Source of the DNA: Nonomuraea solani
Lineage (GTDB): Bacteria; Actinomycetota; Actinomycetes; Streptosporangiales; Streptosporangiaceae
Direction of reading: 5' to 3'
Length of the DNA stretch: 38,022 nt
Assembly: GCF_900108335.1 (NCBI RefSeq)
Contig: NZ_FNVT01000047.1
Span: forward strand, 1-38,022
Part shown: positions 1 to 8,325 of the stretch, piece by piece
Position numbering within the stretch: the stretch's first letter is position 1
How the letters are laid out: each line of letters opens with the position of its first letter
Translations under genes and position numbers: made by a program
Notes under the pieces: model-generated
Told to the model about the DNA's origin: nothing
What the model saw: the letters and a program-made list of their open reading frames with translations, nothing else
Database searches by the model: none

Positions 1-507
1 CATCTGATCCGCAACGCGCTGCGCCCGGTGCCGCGCAAGGACCGCGCCGCCCTGGCCGCGGAACTGAAGAAGGTCTACACCGCCGCCGACGCCGAGGCCG
101 CCTTCGACGCCCTGGCCGACCTCGCGAGCAGCCCGTGGGGCAAGAAATACCCGCAGACGGTGACGGTCTGGGAGAACGCCTGGGACCGGGTGATCCCGTT
201 CCTGGCCTTCAGCCCCGGCGTCCGCAAACTGCTCTACACCACCAACACCATCGAGTCGCTGAACTACCAGCTGCGCAAGGTCACCAAGGCCCGCGGGCAC
301 TTCCCGACCGACGACGCCGTCGTCAAGCTCCTGTGGCTGGCCATCATCAACATCGAGGACAAGCGAGCCCGGGAACGCGCCGCCAACAACGCCGACCAGA
401 GCGCCCGCAGCGGCTACCCTGGCCGCCTCGTCGAAGGCGCCAAAACCTACGGCTGGACCGAGGCCCTCAACGAATTGGCCGAGGCATACCCAGGCCGCAT
501 CAGGTAA
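1..507 (+). CDS. IS256-family (mutator-type) transposase, C-terminal part
   Basis: DDE transposase of the IS256/Mutator family, which cuts and rejoins DNA at the element ends. The frame is open from base 1, so the start lies upstream of the window. About 168 C-terminal residues are present. The segment FSPGVRKLLYTTNTIESLN followed by the R-K-VTKARGHFP stretch is the family's highly conserved C-terminal block, including the catalytic Glu in TIESLN. The tail ending GRIR before TAA is normal for the family, so the 3' end looks complete. A candidate right terminal repeat lies about 20 bp after the stop. Family call is secure; whether the whole element is intact cannot be judged here. Confidence 0.93.
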   Translation, partial: HLIRNALRPVPRKDRAALAAELKKVYTAADAEAAFDALADLASSPWGKKYPQTVTVWENAWDRVIPFLAFSPGVRKLLYTTNTIESLNYQLRKVTKARGHFPTDDAVVKLLWLAIINIEDKRARERAANNADQSARSGYPGRLVEGAKTYGWTEALNELAEAYPGRIR

Positions 508-527
508 AACAACCAAGACCAGCAGCA

Positions 528-560
528 AGATCAGCTTTACACACTACGGGTTACAAGCTC
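528..560. repeat. Candidate right terminal inverted repeat of the IS256-type element
   Basis: The stretch reading inward from 560 begins GAGCTTGTAACCCGTAGTGT. It lies just after the transposase stop, where IS256-type elements end, and resembles the TGTAA...GTGT-style ends of actinobacterial members. The left end is outside the window, so the pairing cannot be verified. Confidence 0.45.
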
Positions 561-629
561 TCTTGAAGACCCTTCAGTTCGCCTGAACTCTGGGATTTCC
601 AGGGGTCCCAGTAGAAACGGGGGTGTGTC

Positions 630-666
630 CAGTCAGTGGCTCTGGCACACTTTCGGTGGTTACGGA
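630..666 (+). repeat. ISL3 element left inverted repeat
   Basis: Contains the core GGCTCTGGCACACTTTCGG. It matches the reverse complement of 2211-2247 with four mismatches over 37 bp. Confidence 0.85.
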
Positions 667-752
667 ACGTGATAGTTCGTGTCGGTTCATGGCTATCTCG
701 GGATGCTGTGTCAGCGTGACGCCGGCGTGATGTAAAGGATCTTTCGGGGCTG

Positions 753-2204
753 GTGTTCCCGCAACTGGCCGGCCTGGTCATTGGCAGCGTTCAGGCGGGA
801 GCCGGGGCGATCGTGGTGCATGTCACGTCCACCGGGGTGCCGGTGGCGTGTCCCGGCTGCGGGGCGGCCGGGCGGGTGCATGGCTATGTGGATCGGCAGC
901 TGGCTGACCTTCCGGTTGGTGGGCAGCGAGTGCTGGTGCGGCTGCGGTTCCGGCGGCTGAGGTGGGCGACGGTGGGGTGCGAGCGGCAGACGTTCCGGGA
1001 GCCGTTGCCGGCCTGGCCGAGCCGTATCAGCGCCGCACGGTCGCCTTGACCGCGCAGGTGGGGGCGGTGGTGCGGGAGTTGGCCGGGCGGGCGGCGTCTC
1101 GGCTGCTGGCCGTGCTGGGAGTCGGGCTATCGCGGCAGAGCGCGATCCGGTCGTTGCTGCGCCTGCCTTTGCCGATTCGTCCGGTGCCGGCGGTGATCGG
1201 GGTGGACGACTTCGCTCTCCGCAAACGGCACCGCTACGCCACGGTGATCATCGACGCGATCACGCGGGAGCGGATCGACGTGCTCGCCGACCGTCAGGCC
1301 GACACTTTGGAGGCGTGGCGCCTACGCCGAAGCGATCCGTCACGCCCTGCCTGAAGCGGTGCAGATCGGTGATCGCTGGCATGTCTGGCACAACCTGGCC
1401 GAAGCCGTGGTGAAGGAGGTCGCCGCGCACTCCTGTTGGGGCAAGATCGGCCCGCCGCCGAAAGAAGGGGTACGGGCCGCCACCACGCGCGAGCGCTGGC
1501 AGCAGGTCCACGCCCTGCTCAACCAGGGTGTCGGGCTGCTGGAATGCGCCCGCCGCCTGGGCCTGGCGCTCAACACCGTCAAACGCTACGCTCGGGTCGG
1601 CCAACCCGAACGGCTGGTGCGCGTGCCGAAGTACCGGCCCACGCTCGTCGATCCGTTCCGCGACCATCTGCGCCGACGCCGGGCCGAAGATCCCGCCGTC
1701 CCGGTCCAGCAACTTCTCGTCGAGATCAAGAAACTCGGCTACACCGGAAGTCAGAACCTGCTCTACCGGTATATCAACCAAGGCCGCGTCGAATGCGATC
1801 GGCCCATGATCTCGCCCAAGCGTTTGGCCGGCCTTCTCCTCACCGAGCCGAGCAAGCTCACGGGCCACCACACCGAGCGACTGGATGCCGCCCTCGCCGC
1901 CTGCCATGAGATGACTATGCTCGCGGGACTCGTTCGGAACTTCACCGCTCTCCTCGACCCCAAGCCGGGCAACGACCAGCTACTGACCGCCTGGATCGAA
2001 CAAGCGCGTCAGGTCGACCTGCCGCACGTGCACGCCTTCACCCGCGGCCTGGACTACGACCGAGCCGCCGTGAACGCCGCCCTCACCCTCCCGTTCCACA
2101 ACGGCGGCACCGAAGGCGTCAACACCAAAACAAAAATGATCAAGAGGCAGATGTACGGACGAGCCGGTTTCACACTCCTCCGCCATCGCATCCTGCTCGG
2201 CTAA
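753..2204 (+). pseudogene. ISL3-family transposase, frameshifted and internally deleted
   Basis: Three plus-strand frames together make one ISL3 transposase. Bases 753-about 1012 give the N-terminus with the zinc-finger start CPGCG. About 1012-1318 give the central part with VIGVDDFALRKRHRYAT, which holds the first catalytic Asp. About 1317-2204 give the remainder, with the C-terminal HNGGTEGVNTKTKMIKRQM block holding the catalytic Glu. The first break looks like one missing base near 1012. The second, near 1317, joins LEAW directly to GAYAEAIRHALPE. The stretch normally between them, which carries the CRDR motif with the second catalytic Asp, is missing (roughly 15-20 codons). Loss of a catalytic residue makes this copy inactive even if the frameshifts were sequencing errors. 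GTG at 753 is taken as the start, with AAAGGA about 12 bp upstream. Confidence 0.9.
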
Positions 2205-2210
2205 CCACCG

Positions 2211-2247
2211 TCCGTCACCACCGAAAGTGGGCCAGAGCCAGTGACCG
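2211..2247 (-). repeat. ISL3 element right inverted repeat
   Basis: Reverse complement of the left repeat core with four mismatches in 37 bp. It begins 7 bp after the transposase stop codon. Confidence 0.85.
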
Positions 2248-2249
2248 TA

Positions 2250-2490
2250 CAGTCCCCCGCTTCCAGGGTTTTCCAGGCTCTGGCGCCGTCCGGGAAGACT
2301 CGTGCCCATGAGCCGTCTGCGGTGGTGAACACGAGGGTCTGGCCGCCGTCGGGTTCGTTCTCGCCGTACGCGGTGACGTCGGGCAGGTGGAGGTGGGCGA
2401 TGAACCCGAGATGGTTTCAGGATTCGAGGAAGCGCAGTGCCGCGGCGACGAATTCGTGGTGGTGTTGCCGATGGTCCGGTAGATGTTGTT
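2250..2490 (-). pseudogene. Remnant of an unidentified protein gene
   Basis: Reading the minus strand, a protein-like frame gives HHHEFVAAALRFLES, then a TGA at 2419-2417, and continues in the same frame as NHLGFIAHLHLPDVTAYGE and on through FTTADGSWARVFPDGARAW to the ISL3 right repeat. Third codon positions are GC-rich as in real genes. A neighbouring frame gives NIYRTIGNTTT just before it, suggesting a further frameshift. It appears to be a gene fragment cut off by the ISL3 insertion. It faintly recalls C-terminal parts of actinomycete methyltransferases of the isoaspartyl type, but I do not claim a function. Confidence 0.4.
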
Positions 2491-2493
2491 TTG

Positions 2494-3498
2494 TTAGGCC
2501 ATCGTGACGACGACCTTGCCGGCCTTCGCGCGTCCTGCCTCGACGTAGGCCAGCGCTTGCCGGGTTTCCCTGAACGGGAAGACGGTGTCGACCACGGGCC
2601 GGATCTTGCCCGCGTCGATGAGCGGGGTGAGTTCGCGGAGCTGGTTGCCGCTGGCTTTCATGAACAGGAACGAGTAGCTGACGCCGTGACTGCGGGCGCG
2701 GCGGCGGGTCTGGAAGCTCAGCGCGGACACCACGAGCTGGATGATCAGATTGGATCCGAGTTCCTTGCCGACCGCGGCGTCGGGCGGGCCCGCGACACTG
2801 ATGACCTTCCCGCCGGGCTTGAGCACCTGGAAGGACTTGGTGAGGGTCTCGCCGCCGAGGGAGTCGAGGACCACGTCGTAGTCGTGCAGGACCGTCTCGA
2901 ACGCCTGCTTCTTGTAGTCGATGACGACGTCCGCACCCAGGGTCTTGACCAGGTCGATGTTGGCGGTGCTGGTGGTCGTGGCCACGGTCGCGCCCAGGTG
3001 TTTGGCGAGCTGGATGGCGATGGTGCCCAGGCCGCCGGAGCCGGCGTGGATGAGGATCTTCTGGCCCGGTTGGAGCTGTGCCCGCTCGACCAGGACCTGC
3101 CAGGAGGTCAGGGCGACCAGGGGGAGGGATGCGGCTTCTTCCATGGTGAGTGTGGCCGGTTTGATCGCGACGTCGTCCTGGTGCACGGCGATGAGTTCGG
3201 CGAACGTGCCTATCCGGTCCTTGCCGGGCCGGGCGTACACCTCATCGCCCACCGCGAATCGGGTGACGGCCGCGCCCACCTCGACCACCACCCCGGCCAG
3301 GTCGTTGCCCAGGATGAACGGGACCCGGTAGGGCAGGATCGTCTTCAACTTCCCGTTCCGGATCATGAGGTCGAGCGGATTGACGCTCGCCGCGTGGATC
3401 CGGATCAGGACGTCGTCGACGCCGACCCGCGGGTCCGGCACCTCACCGGCCTGAACACTGGCTTCGCCGCCGTAGCTTTCGACCATGAAGGCCTTCAT
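2494..3498 (-). CDS. NADP-dependent zinc-free quinone oxidoreductase (MDR superfamily)
   Basis: Predicted cytoplasmic NADPH:quinone or enone reductase of the medium-chain dehydrogenase/reductase superfamily, 334 residues, normal family length. Residues 1-125 form the GroES-like catalytic domain (HAASVNPLDLMIRNG, then ILGNDLAGVVVEVG and VGDEVYAR). Residues about 125-260 are the Rossmann domain with the nucleotide motif HAGSGGLGTIAIQLAKHLGA at 151-170. The zinc-binding cysteines of alcohol dehydrogenases are absent, which places it in the quinone-oxidoreductase branch. It follows a truncated SDR gene by 29 bp on the same strand and is divergent from a TetR gene, so co-transcription from the 3755-3786 operator region is likely. 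The substrate is unknown. Confidence 0.92.
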   Translation of the reverse strand: MKAFMVESYGGEASVQAGEVPDPRVGVDDVLIRIHAASVNPLDLMIRNGKLKTILPYRVPFILGNDLAGVVVEVGAAVTRFAVGDEVYARPGKDRIGTFAELIAVHQDDVAIKPATLTMEEAASLPLVALTSWQVLVERAQLQPGQKILIHAGSGGLGTIAIQLAKHLGATVATTTSTANIDLVKTLGADVVIDYKKQAFETVLHDYDVVLDSLGGETLTKSFQVLKPGGKVISVAGPPDAAVGKELGSNLIIQLVVSALSFQTRRRARSHGVSYSFLFMKASGNQLRELTPLIDAGKIRPVVDTVFPFRETRQALAYVEAGRAKAGKVVVTMA

Positions 3499-3527
3499 CG
3501 TCGTCTCCCTTTTCGTTCTCTGCTGCT

Positions 3528-3713
3528 TCAGGCCGGGTTAAGTACGGTGGACAGGTTCTGCTTGACGTTCCGGGTGGGCTCGTCGGCGAGGATCTCGGGG
3601 CGGCGCGCCGTCGCGTACACCTTCGCTCCCTGCTCGACGAGCTGGGCGGCCAGATGGCGGCCCAGCCCCCGGTTGGCTCCGGTGACCACGGCGACCGCGT
3701 TCTTCAGTTCCAT
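3528..3713 (-). pseudogene. Short-chain dehydrogenase with large internal deletion
   Basis: The 61-residue frame starts like a complete SDR: MELKNAVAVVTGANRGLGRH, with the TGxxxGxG cofactor motif at residues 11-18, continuing to about residue 40 (VYATARRPE). It then passes directly into ADEPTRNVKQNLS, which resembles the C-terminal tail of small actinobacterial SDRs (normally about 235-250 residues in total). The catalytic Ser-Tyr-Lys region is missing. I read this as an in-frame or near in-frame deletion of the middle of the gene, leaving head and tail fused. It is the first gene of the minus-strand unit that continues into the quinone oxidoreductase. It is unlikely to be an active enzyme. 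Confidence 0.75.
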
Positions 3714-3754
3714 GCCTGCTCCTCACGTTGCGGGGCCCGTGTGAACGGACCCAT

Positions 3755-3786
3755 CTGATTTAGATTATGTTTCAAATCTAAATCAG
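3755..3786. promoter_or_regulatory. Perfect palindromic operator between TetR gene and SDR/oxidoreductase unit
   Basis: CTGATTTAGATT and its exact reverse complement AATCTAAATCAG are separated by 8 bp. The AT-rich 32-bp site stands out in GC-rich DNA. It sits 42 bp upstream of the SDR start and 44 bp upstream of the TetR start, the classical position for a TetR dimer site controlling both directions. Confidence 0.85.
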
Positions 3787-3829
3787 AGTGTAGGTTAGAA
3801 GTCAACCAACATCCAAATGGGGGTGGCTG

Positions 3830-4399
3830 ATGGGCCGCGTATCGCGGGCGCAAGCGCTGGAGAACCGCAAGCGAATCGTGGAGAGCGCCTCCCGGCTCTT
3901 TCGTGAGCAGGGCACCCAGGTCAGCGTCGCCGATCTGATGAAGGCTGTCGGGCTGACTCACGGCGGTTTCTATAAGCAGTTCGCCTCCAAGCAGGCGCTC
4001 ATCGACGAGGCCACCACCCACGCCTTCGACGAGCGCACCCAGCGCCATAGGGCTGCGCTCGAACGGCACGCCGGGCAACTCGAGGCCCAGCGGGCGCTGA
4101 TCGACGCCTACCTGTCCGTCGAACACCGCGACGACCCCGGAGGCGGCTGCCCCGTCGCTGGTCTCGCCAGTGACATGGCACGCGAACCCGGCAACGACGA
4201 GGCCCACCGCGTCTACACCGAAGGCGTCGGCGACTTGGCCGATTGGCTGGCCACCGACGACCAGGACGGCCTTACCCGGCTGTGCACCATGCTCGGCGCA
4301 CTCCTGCTGGCCCGCGCCACTAAGGACTCCCCCCTGTCGGAGGAGATCCTCACCGCCGCAAGGGCGGCCCTGACGACTACCGCCCGATCTGGGACGTGA
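3830..4399 (+). CDS. TetR/AcrR-family transcriptional regulator
   Basis: A 189-residue DNA-binding repressor of normal TetR length. Residues about 8-55 are the HTH: NRKRIVESASRLFREQG, VSVADLMKAVGLTHGGFYKQF, and SKQALIDEA. The C-terminal ligand-binding half contains DDPGGGCPVAGLASDMAR, a signature of the branch that usually regulates an adjacent oxidoreductase or SDR. It is transcribed away from the SDR/quinone-oxidoreductase unit across a perfect 12+8+12 palindrome, so repression of that unit and of itself is the natural reading. ATG at 3830 is preceded only by a weak GGGGGTGG. The inducer cannot be read from sequence. Confidence 0.93.
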   Translation: MGRVSRAQALENRKRIVESASRLFREQGTQVSVADLMKAVGLTHGGFYKQFASKQALIDEATTHAFDERTQRHRAALERHAGQLEAQRALIDAYLSVEHRDDPGGGCPVAGLASDMAREPGNDEAHRVYTEGVGDLADWLATDDQDGLTRLCTMLGALLLARATKDSPLSEEILTAARAALTTTARSGT

Positions 4400-4702
4400 G
4401 GTTTTGTCCTGGCTCTCGGTGGACACGGGCGTGCCTTCCGCGAGTTCGTTCCGTGGTCTCGCAGGAGCGGGTCCACTACTGCTGAGGGCCGATGCGGTCG
4501 CCCATGTTGAGTTCCAGATCGAGGATCATTTCCGGTGGTCGGAGAAGATCGTTTCGTGCCAGCTCGACGTTTCATAGGTGGTCGGATATGAAACGGCGCG
4601 GCCCGGTCTCAGACGGAGGACCTCGACCAGGTGCGTGTGACTTCGAGCGCTTGATGGCGGTGCGGCTTCAGAGGTAGATGGCGCGACCGCCCTCGAACCG
4701 CC
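4400..4702. other. Non-coding stretch, nothing recognised
   Basis: About 300 bp between the TetR stop and the convergent hypothetical gene. Short frames exist on both strands but none reads like a protein family. No strong terminator hairpin was seen. Confidence 0.5.
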
Positions 4703-5905
4703 TCACTCGAGCCTTCGGGCTATGCGGCCCACCTCGGGTGGCGGCGGGAGACGTGGCATCGCCGTGAACATGCCTTCGTCTCCGGAGGTGCTGAAGAGGG
4801 CCCGTTCGGTGCCGTAACGGATCGCCCCGTGAATCTCCTCTTCCGTCGCCAGGAGCTGGTGGGAGAGCTCCTCCAGCGTTGCCGAGACGGTGCAACCCGG
4901 GCTCCACATCGCCACGGCGGCCAGGTCGGCGGCGAACGAGGTGTAACGGTGGAACGCGTCCTGGCGCCGGATCATGGTCACTTGCTCGTCCGGCAGGCGC
5001 AGCACCTCCTCAACAGGCGGCGGGCTCGCGGAGGGACGATAGCGGGTCACCTCGGCGGAGGTTTCGGCGATCACCAGGCCGGCCGCCACCAAGAGCCGCA
5101 GCAACTCCTGCCGCGTGGCCGGTGCGGGCACACCCAGTTGTACGGCGTAGTCCGACAGATCCTCGGCAAGAGGGCCGCTCCAGTCGCCTGAGCTGCTGGA
5201 CCATGGCTGGTACGCGGCGGCGATCTGTTCCTCGGTGGCGTCACCGGCGGCGGCCGCGACCTGGACGGCGTGAAGCACCTCCTGACAGGGCAGCCCGAGA
5301 ACCGCCTCCCAGCCAGTACGCCCGGACTGTACGGCGGGTCGGCTCCGCGCCAACCAGCGGGGAGGCTGAGGAGTCCCAGGGGCCGCCCAGAACTGCATCC
5401 GCCAGAGGTCACCCTCCGATGCCTCGAATCCGGGAATCTCCGGCGGAGTCCTGCGGCAGAAGACCCGGACTCGATACATACCCGGTGCTCCGAGCCGGAG
5501 CGGTCTGTCTGCGTAGTTTTCGCCGTAGAGCACGGTCGTCAGCATGACGGAACCGGTGTTGGCGTAGTACGGAGTCTCGACCACGTCGTGCCAGACGTCG
5601 CCAAATGGGGGAGGACCGTGATGCGCCTCCAAGCGCACGTGATGGCGCGCGTCGCGAGCTGACGCCTGTAACCATCCATCGCCCGCCTTGGCGATGGTAC
5701 CGCCAGGCTGCGCGTCCACCGCGTGCTCGTCGAGCAGGGGCAGCCCCGGTCGCGATCTGGATGCCGGATCGACGCCATGAGTGTCCCTGACGACGATCGT
5801 CCCGTACTCGGGCCAATGATCCTCTACGGCGATGATCCTCACGCATTGACCGTAACGGTCAAATGGCCGGCCGGTGAAAGTGTTCGCGTTGGTCTCGATC
5901 CGCAT
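4703..5905 (-). CDS. Hypothetical protein, 400 residues
   Basis: The family is not recognised. The protein has no signal peptide or membrane helix. Residues 1-about 180 look beta-rich (MRIETNANTFTGRPFDRYGQ; VLYGENYADRPLRLGAPGMYRVRVF) and read as a globular domain. Residues about 190-400 look helical with two possible winged-helix-like blocks (RQELLRLLVAAGLVIAETSA and TLEELSHQLLATEEEIHGAI). GC-rich third positions across the whole frame support coding. The start at 5905 lies directly beside the perfect palindrome at 5907-5946, which could be its operator. The frame does not extend cleanly upstream. It lies outside the proposed left end of the tni transposon and may or may not be related cargo. 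Confidence 0.7.
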   Translation of the reverse strand: MRIETNANTFTGRPFDRYGQCVRIIAVEDHWPEYGTIVVRDTHGVDPASRSRPGLPLLDEHAVDAQPGGTIAKAGDGWLQASARDARHHVRLEAHHGPPPFGDVWHDVVETPYYANTGSVMLTTVLYGENYADRPLRLGAPGMYRVRVFCRRTPPEIPGFEASEGDLWRMQFWAAPGTPQPPRWLARSRPAVQSGRTGWEAVLGLPCQEVLHAVQVAAAAGDATEEQIAAAYQPWSSSSGDWSGPLAEDLSDYAVQLGVPAPATRQELLRLLVAAGLVIAETSAEVTRYRPSASPPPVEEVLRLPDEQVTMIRRQDAFHRYTSFAADLAAVAMWSPGCTVSATLEELSHQLLATEEEIHGAIRYGTERALFSTSGDEGMFTAMPRLPPPPEVGRIARRLE

Positions 5906-5906
5906 C

Positions 5907-5946
5907 GTGATCTTGTCGAGAATCGAACGTTTCTCGACAAGATCAC
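5907..5946. repeat. Perfect 16-bp-arm inverted repeat; candidate tni transposon left end or operator
   Basis: The arms GTGATCTTGTCGAGAA and TTCTCGACAAGATCAC are separated by TCGAACGT. From 5914 the plus strand reads TGTCGAGAATCGAACGTTT. This resembles the inward-reading sequence at the other side of the tni genes (TGTCGGATAATCGAACGG, from 9262), and it starts with the TGTC that ends Tn402/Tn5053-type elements. The same palindrome abuts the start codon of the 4703-5905 gene, so a regulatory role is equally possible. No matching 5-bp target duplication flanks 5914 and 9262. Confidence 0.6.
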
Positions 5947-6043
5947 CAAAGCGGCTTCGATGTCATGATCAACGCCGCTGGAGTGTCCAAAAAACGTGTC
6001 GAAAAGTTCGAGTGTCCAACAATCTTCGCGGGACCGTTTCTCA

Positions 6044-6049
6044 TACAAT
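6044..6049 (+). promoter_or_regulatory. -10 box TACAAT for leaderless tniR transcript
   Basis: TACAAT ends 6 bp before the GTG at 6056, placing the expected transcription start on the start codon itself. This arrangement is common for leaderless actinobacterial genes. No Shine-Dalgarno is present. No clear -35 box was found. Confidence 0.5.
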
Positions 6050-6055
6050 GACGCA

Positions 6056-6769
6056 GTGACGATCACCCCGACCGCCGCCGGGAACGCCGGCACCCCCGCC
6101 AATGATCTTGCCGTTGATGATCCGTTGGCCGCCGAACCCGCCAACGCCTCCGGTGCCCTCATCGGCTACGCCCGGGTCTCCACCGCCGGCCAACTTCTCG
6201 ACCGCCAGCTCACCGCGCTCAAGGCGGCCGGGTGCATGCGGATCTTCTCCGACAAGAAATCCGGCAAGAACGCCGAACGCGAAGAACTCTGGAAAGCGCT
6301 GGACTACCTCCGTGAAGGCGACACCCTCGTGGTGCCCTCCCTCGACCGGCTCGGCCGCTCGCTGCAAGACCTCATCTCGATCGTCGCCGGCCTGCGCAAG
6401 CGCGGCATCGGCTTCCGCTCCCTGCACGAGGCCCTGGACACCACCACCCCCGGCGGCCGGCTGGTCTTCCACGTCTTCGCCGCGCTCGCGGAGTTCATCC
6501 GCGAACTCATCGTCGAAGGCACCCGCGAGGGCCTGGATGCCGCCCGCGCCCGCGGCCAGCGCCTGGGCCGCCCCCCGGCAATGACATCCGAGCAGATTCG
6601 CCACGCCCGCGACCTGCTCACCCATCCGGGCAACAGCGTCTCCAGCATCGCCCGGCTGCTCGGCGTCAGCCGCTCCACCATCTATAAATACGTGCCCGAG
6701 CTCACCACCGGCGACCCACCTACCCTGGCCGAGCCCGCGAGCCAGGGCCAACTGCCGAGCGGCCAGTAG
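6056..6769 (+). CDS. tniR: Serine resolvase/recombinase of the tni transposon (TniR-like)
   Basis: Small serine recombinase, 237 residues from GTG 6056, which would resolve cointegrates made during tni transposition. The catalytic domain begins ALIGYARVSTAGQ with the nucleophile Ser at residue 42. It continues through SDKKSGKNAERE, the LDRLGRSLQDL segment and FAALAEFIRELI. A Hin-type HTH ends the protein (NSVSSIARLLGVSRSTIYKY). The first 35 residues are Ala/Pro-rich and not conserved. I prefer GTG 6056 over the upstream in-frame GTG at 5996 because a TACAAT box lies exactly where a leaderless start requires it. The gene is intact and precedes tniA by 79 bp. Confidence 0.9.
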   Translation: MTITPTAAGNAGTPANDLAVDDPLAAEPANASGALIGYARVSTAGQLLDRQLTALKAAGCMRIFSDKKSGKNAEREELWKALDYLREGDTLVVPSLDRLGRSLQDLISIVAGLRKRGIGFRSLHEALDTTTPGGRLVFHVFAALAEFIRELIVEGTREGLDAARARGQRLGRPPAMTSEQIRHARDLLTHPGNSVSSIARLLGVSRSTIYKYVPELTTGDPPTLAEPASQGQLPSGQ

Positions 6770-6848
6770 ACGCTGATCCCACCGTCCCGTCCGCCGACTT
6801 CCGAAAAGAGGGCTGTACGAGTCCGGCCTGCGGCGCGACGGTGAAGAG

Positions 6849-8323
6849 ATGGACCCACCACGGCCGTCGCTGGCCGAATTGGGCGGCGCCCATCGCGAGC
6901 AGGCGCTGGAGCGCTACCGGATCCTGCGCGCGCATCTGGACGACGGCGTGCCCTTGGCCCGGGTGGCCGCGCACGCCGGACAGCCGTATCGCACGCTGCA
7001 GCGATGGCTGGCCGACTACCGCCGGGACGGCCTGGCCGGGCTGGCCCGCCGACCCCGGTGTGATGCCGGCACCCGGCGCCTCCCGCGCGCTGCAGATGCT
7101 GATCGAAGGACTGGCGCTGCAGCGTCCGGCGCCGAGCATCGCCACCATCCACCGCCAAGTCGCCACGGTCGCCGCCGAACAGGACTGGCCGGTACCGAGC
7201 TACGCCACGGTGTACGCCATCGTCCGCAGCCTGGACCCGGCCCTGACGGTGCTGGCCCAGCAAGGGGTGCGCCGTTACCAGGAGCTGTATGACCTGGTGT
7301 ACCGGCGCGAGGCCGAGCGGCCCAACCAGATCTGGCTGGCTGACCACACTCAGCTCGACCTGTGGGTGATCGCCCCGTCCGGTAAACCAGCCCGGCCGTG
7401 GCTCACCGTCATCGAAGACGACCATTCCCGGGCCATCGCCGGCTACGCGGTCAACCTCGGCGCCCCATCGGCGCTGACCACCGCCCTGGCCTTCCGGCAG
7501 GCGATCTGGCGCAAGAGCGAGCCGGACTGGCACGTGTGCGGCATCCCGGACGCCTTCCACGTCGACCACGGCTCCGACTTCACCTCGGCCCACCTGGAAC
7601 AGGTCATGGCCGACCTGCGCATCCGGGCCTACTTCTCCCTGCCCGGTCAGCCGCGCGGCCGCGGCAAGATAGAACGGATCTTCTCCACCTTCAACCAGAT
7701 GTGCCTCCCCGCCCTGCCCGGCCACGCGCCCCGCAGCACCCGCGACCGCGCCGGCCAGGCCCAGCTCAGCCTGGCCGAACTGGACAACGCGATTAGCACC
7801 TTCGTCCGCGAGGTGTACAACGTCACCCCGCACAGCGAGACCGGTACGCCACCGCAACAGCGCTGGGAGGACGGCGCGTTCATCCCTCGCATGCCCGACT
7901 CCCTCGATCAGCTGGACCTGCTGTGCTCACCGTGGCCAAGCCCCGAAAGGTCCACCCCGACGGTATTCACTTCCAGGCGCTGCGCTACCTCGACCCTGTG
8001 CTGGCCGCTTACGTCGGCGAGGACGTCGTCATCCGCTACGACCCCCGCGACATGGCCGAGATCCGCGTCTTTCACCACGACCGCTACCTGTGCCGGGCCA
8101 TCTGCCCCGAGCTGGCCGACCGCACCGTCAGCCTCAAAGAGATCACCGCCGCCCGTACCGCGCGCCGCCGTGAACTGCGCTCCCAATCACCGAGCGGACC
8201 AGCATCGTCGACCGGCTGATCGAGGCTCATCAACCCGCCGCCGCTCCTGGCCTCCCTGCCACCGCCCCGGCACCGGCCCAGGAGGCGGCACAACCGCGGC
8301 TCAAGCGGTACCGAGAGGAGTGA
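6849..8323 (+). pseudogene. tniA: TniA-like DDE transposase, three frameshifts
   Basis: Mu/Tn7-related integrase-fold transposase of the tni system. Reading across frames gives an N-terminal HTH (LARVAAHAGQPYRTLQRWLADYRRDG), then the catalytic core: IWLADHTQLDLWV (first Asp), FHVDHGSDFTS (second Asp), GRGKIERIFSTF (Glu). A C-terminal Mu-like beta-barrel region follows (VHPDGIHFQALRYLDPVLAAYVGEDV) and the end is RLKRYREE. Apparent one-base deletions lie near 7088 (after RRLPR), near 7923 (after LDQLDLL) and near 8185 (before ITERTSIVDRLIE). All catalytic residues survive, so this was a normal gene of about 490 codons. The stop TGA at 8321 is 2 bp before the tniB start, consistent with translational coupling. 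Sequencing error at the three sites cannot be excluded. Confidence 0.85.
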
Positions 8324-8325
8324 CC

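Larger units (their letters stand above)
618..2259 (+). mobile_element. ISL3-family insertion sequence, complete ends, inactive
   Basis: One ISL3-type transposase gene (plus strand, disrupted) is bounded by facing inverted repeats. The conserved core of the left repeat is at 630-666 and of the right repeat at 2211-2247. They agree at 33 of 37 positions, with weaker agreement continuing about 12 bp outward on each side. No convincing 8-bp target duplication was found next to either repeat edge, so the exact element ends are uncertain by a few bases. The element lies between the IS256 end and a decayed gene fragment. Confidence 0.85.

Noticed and set aside
2437..3744. Plus-strand open frame of 435 codons opposite the quinone oxidoreductase
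   Set aside because: Shadow frame; the opposite strand encodes a full MDR enzyme with all motifs.
4213..4575. Minus-strand 120-codon frame overlapping the TetR 3' end
   Set aside because: Composition unlike a protein and overlaps a clear TetR gene on the other strand.
6682..7857. Minus-strand open frame of 391 codons opposite tniA
   Set aside because: Shadow of the transposase, whose catalytic motifs read on the plus strand.
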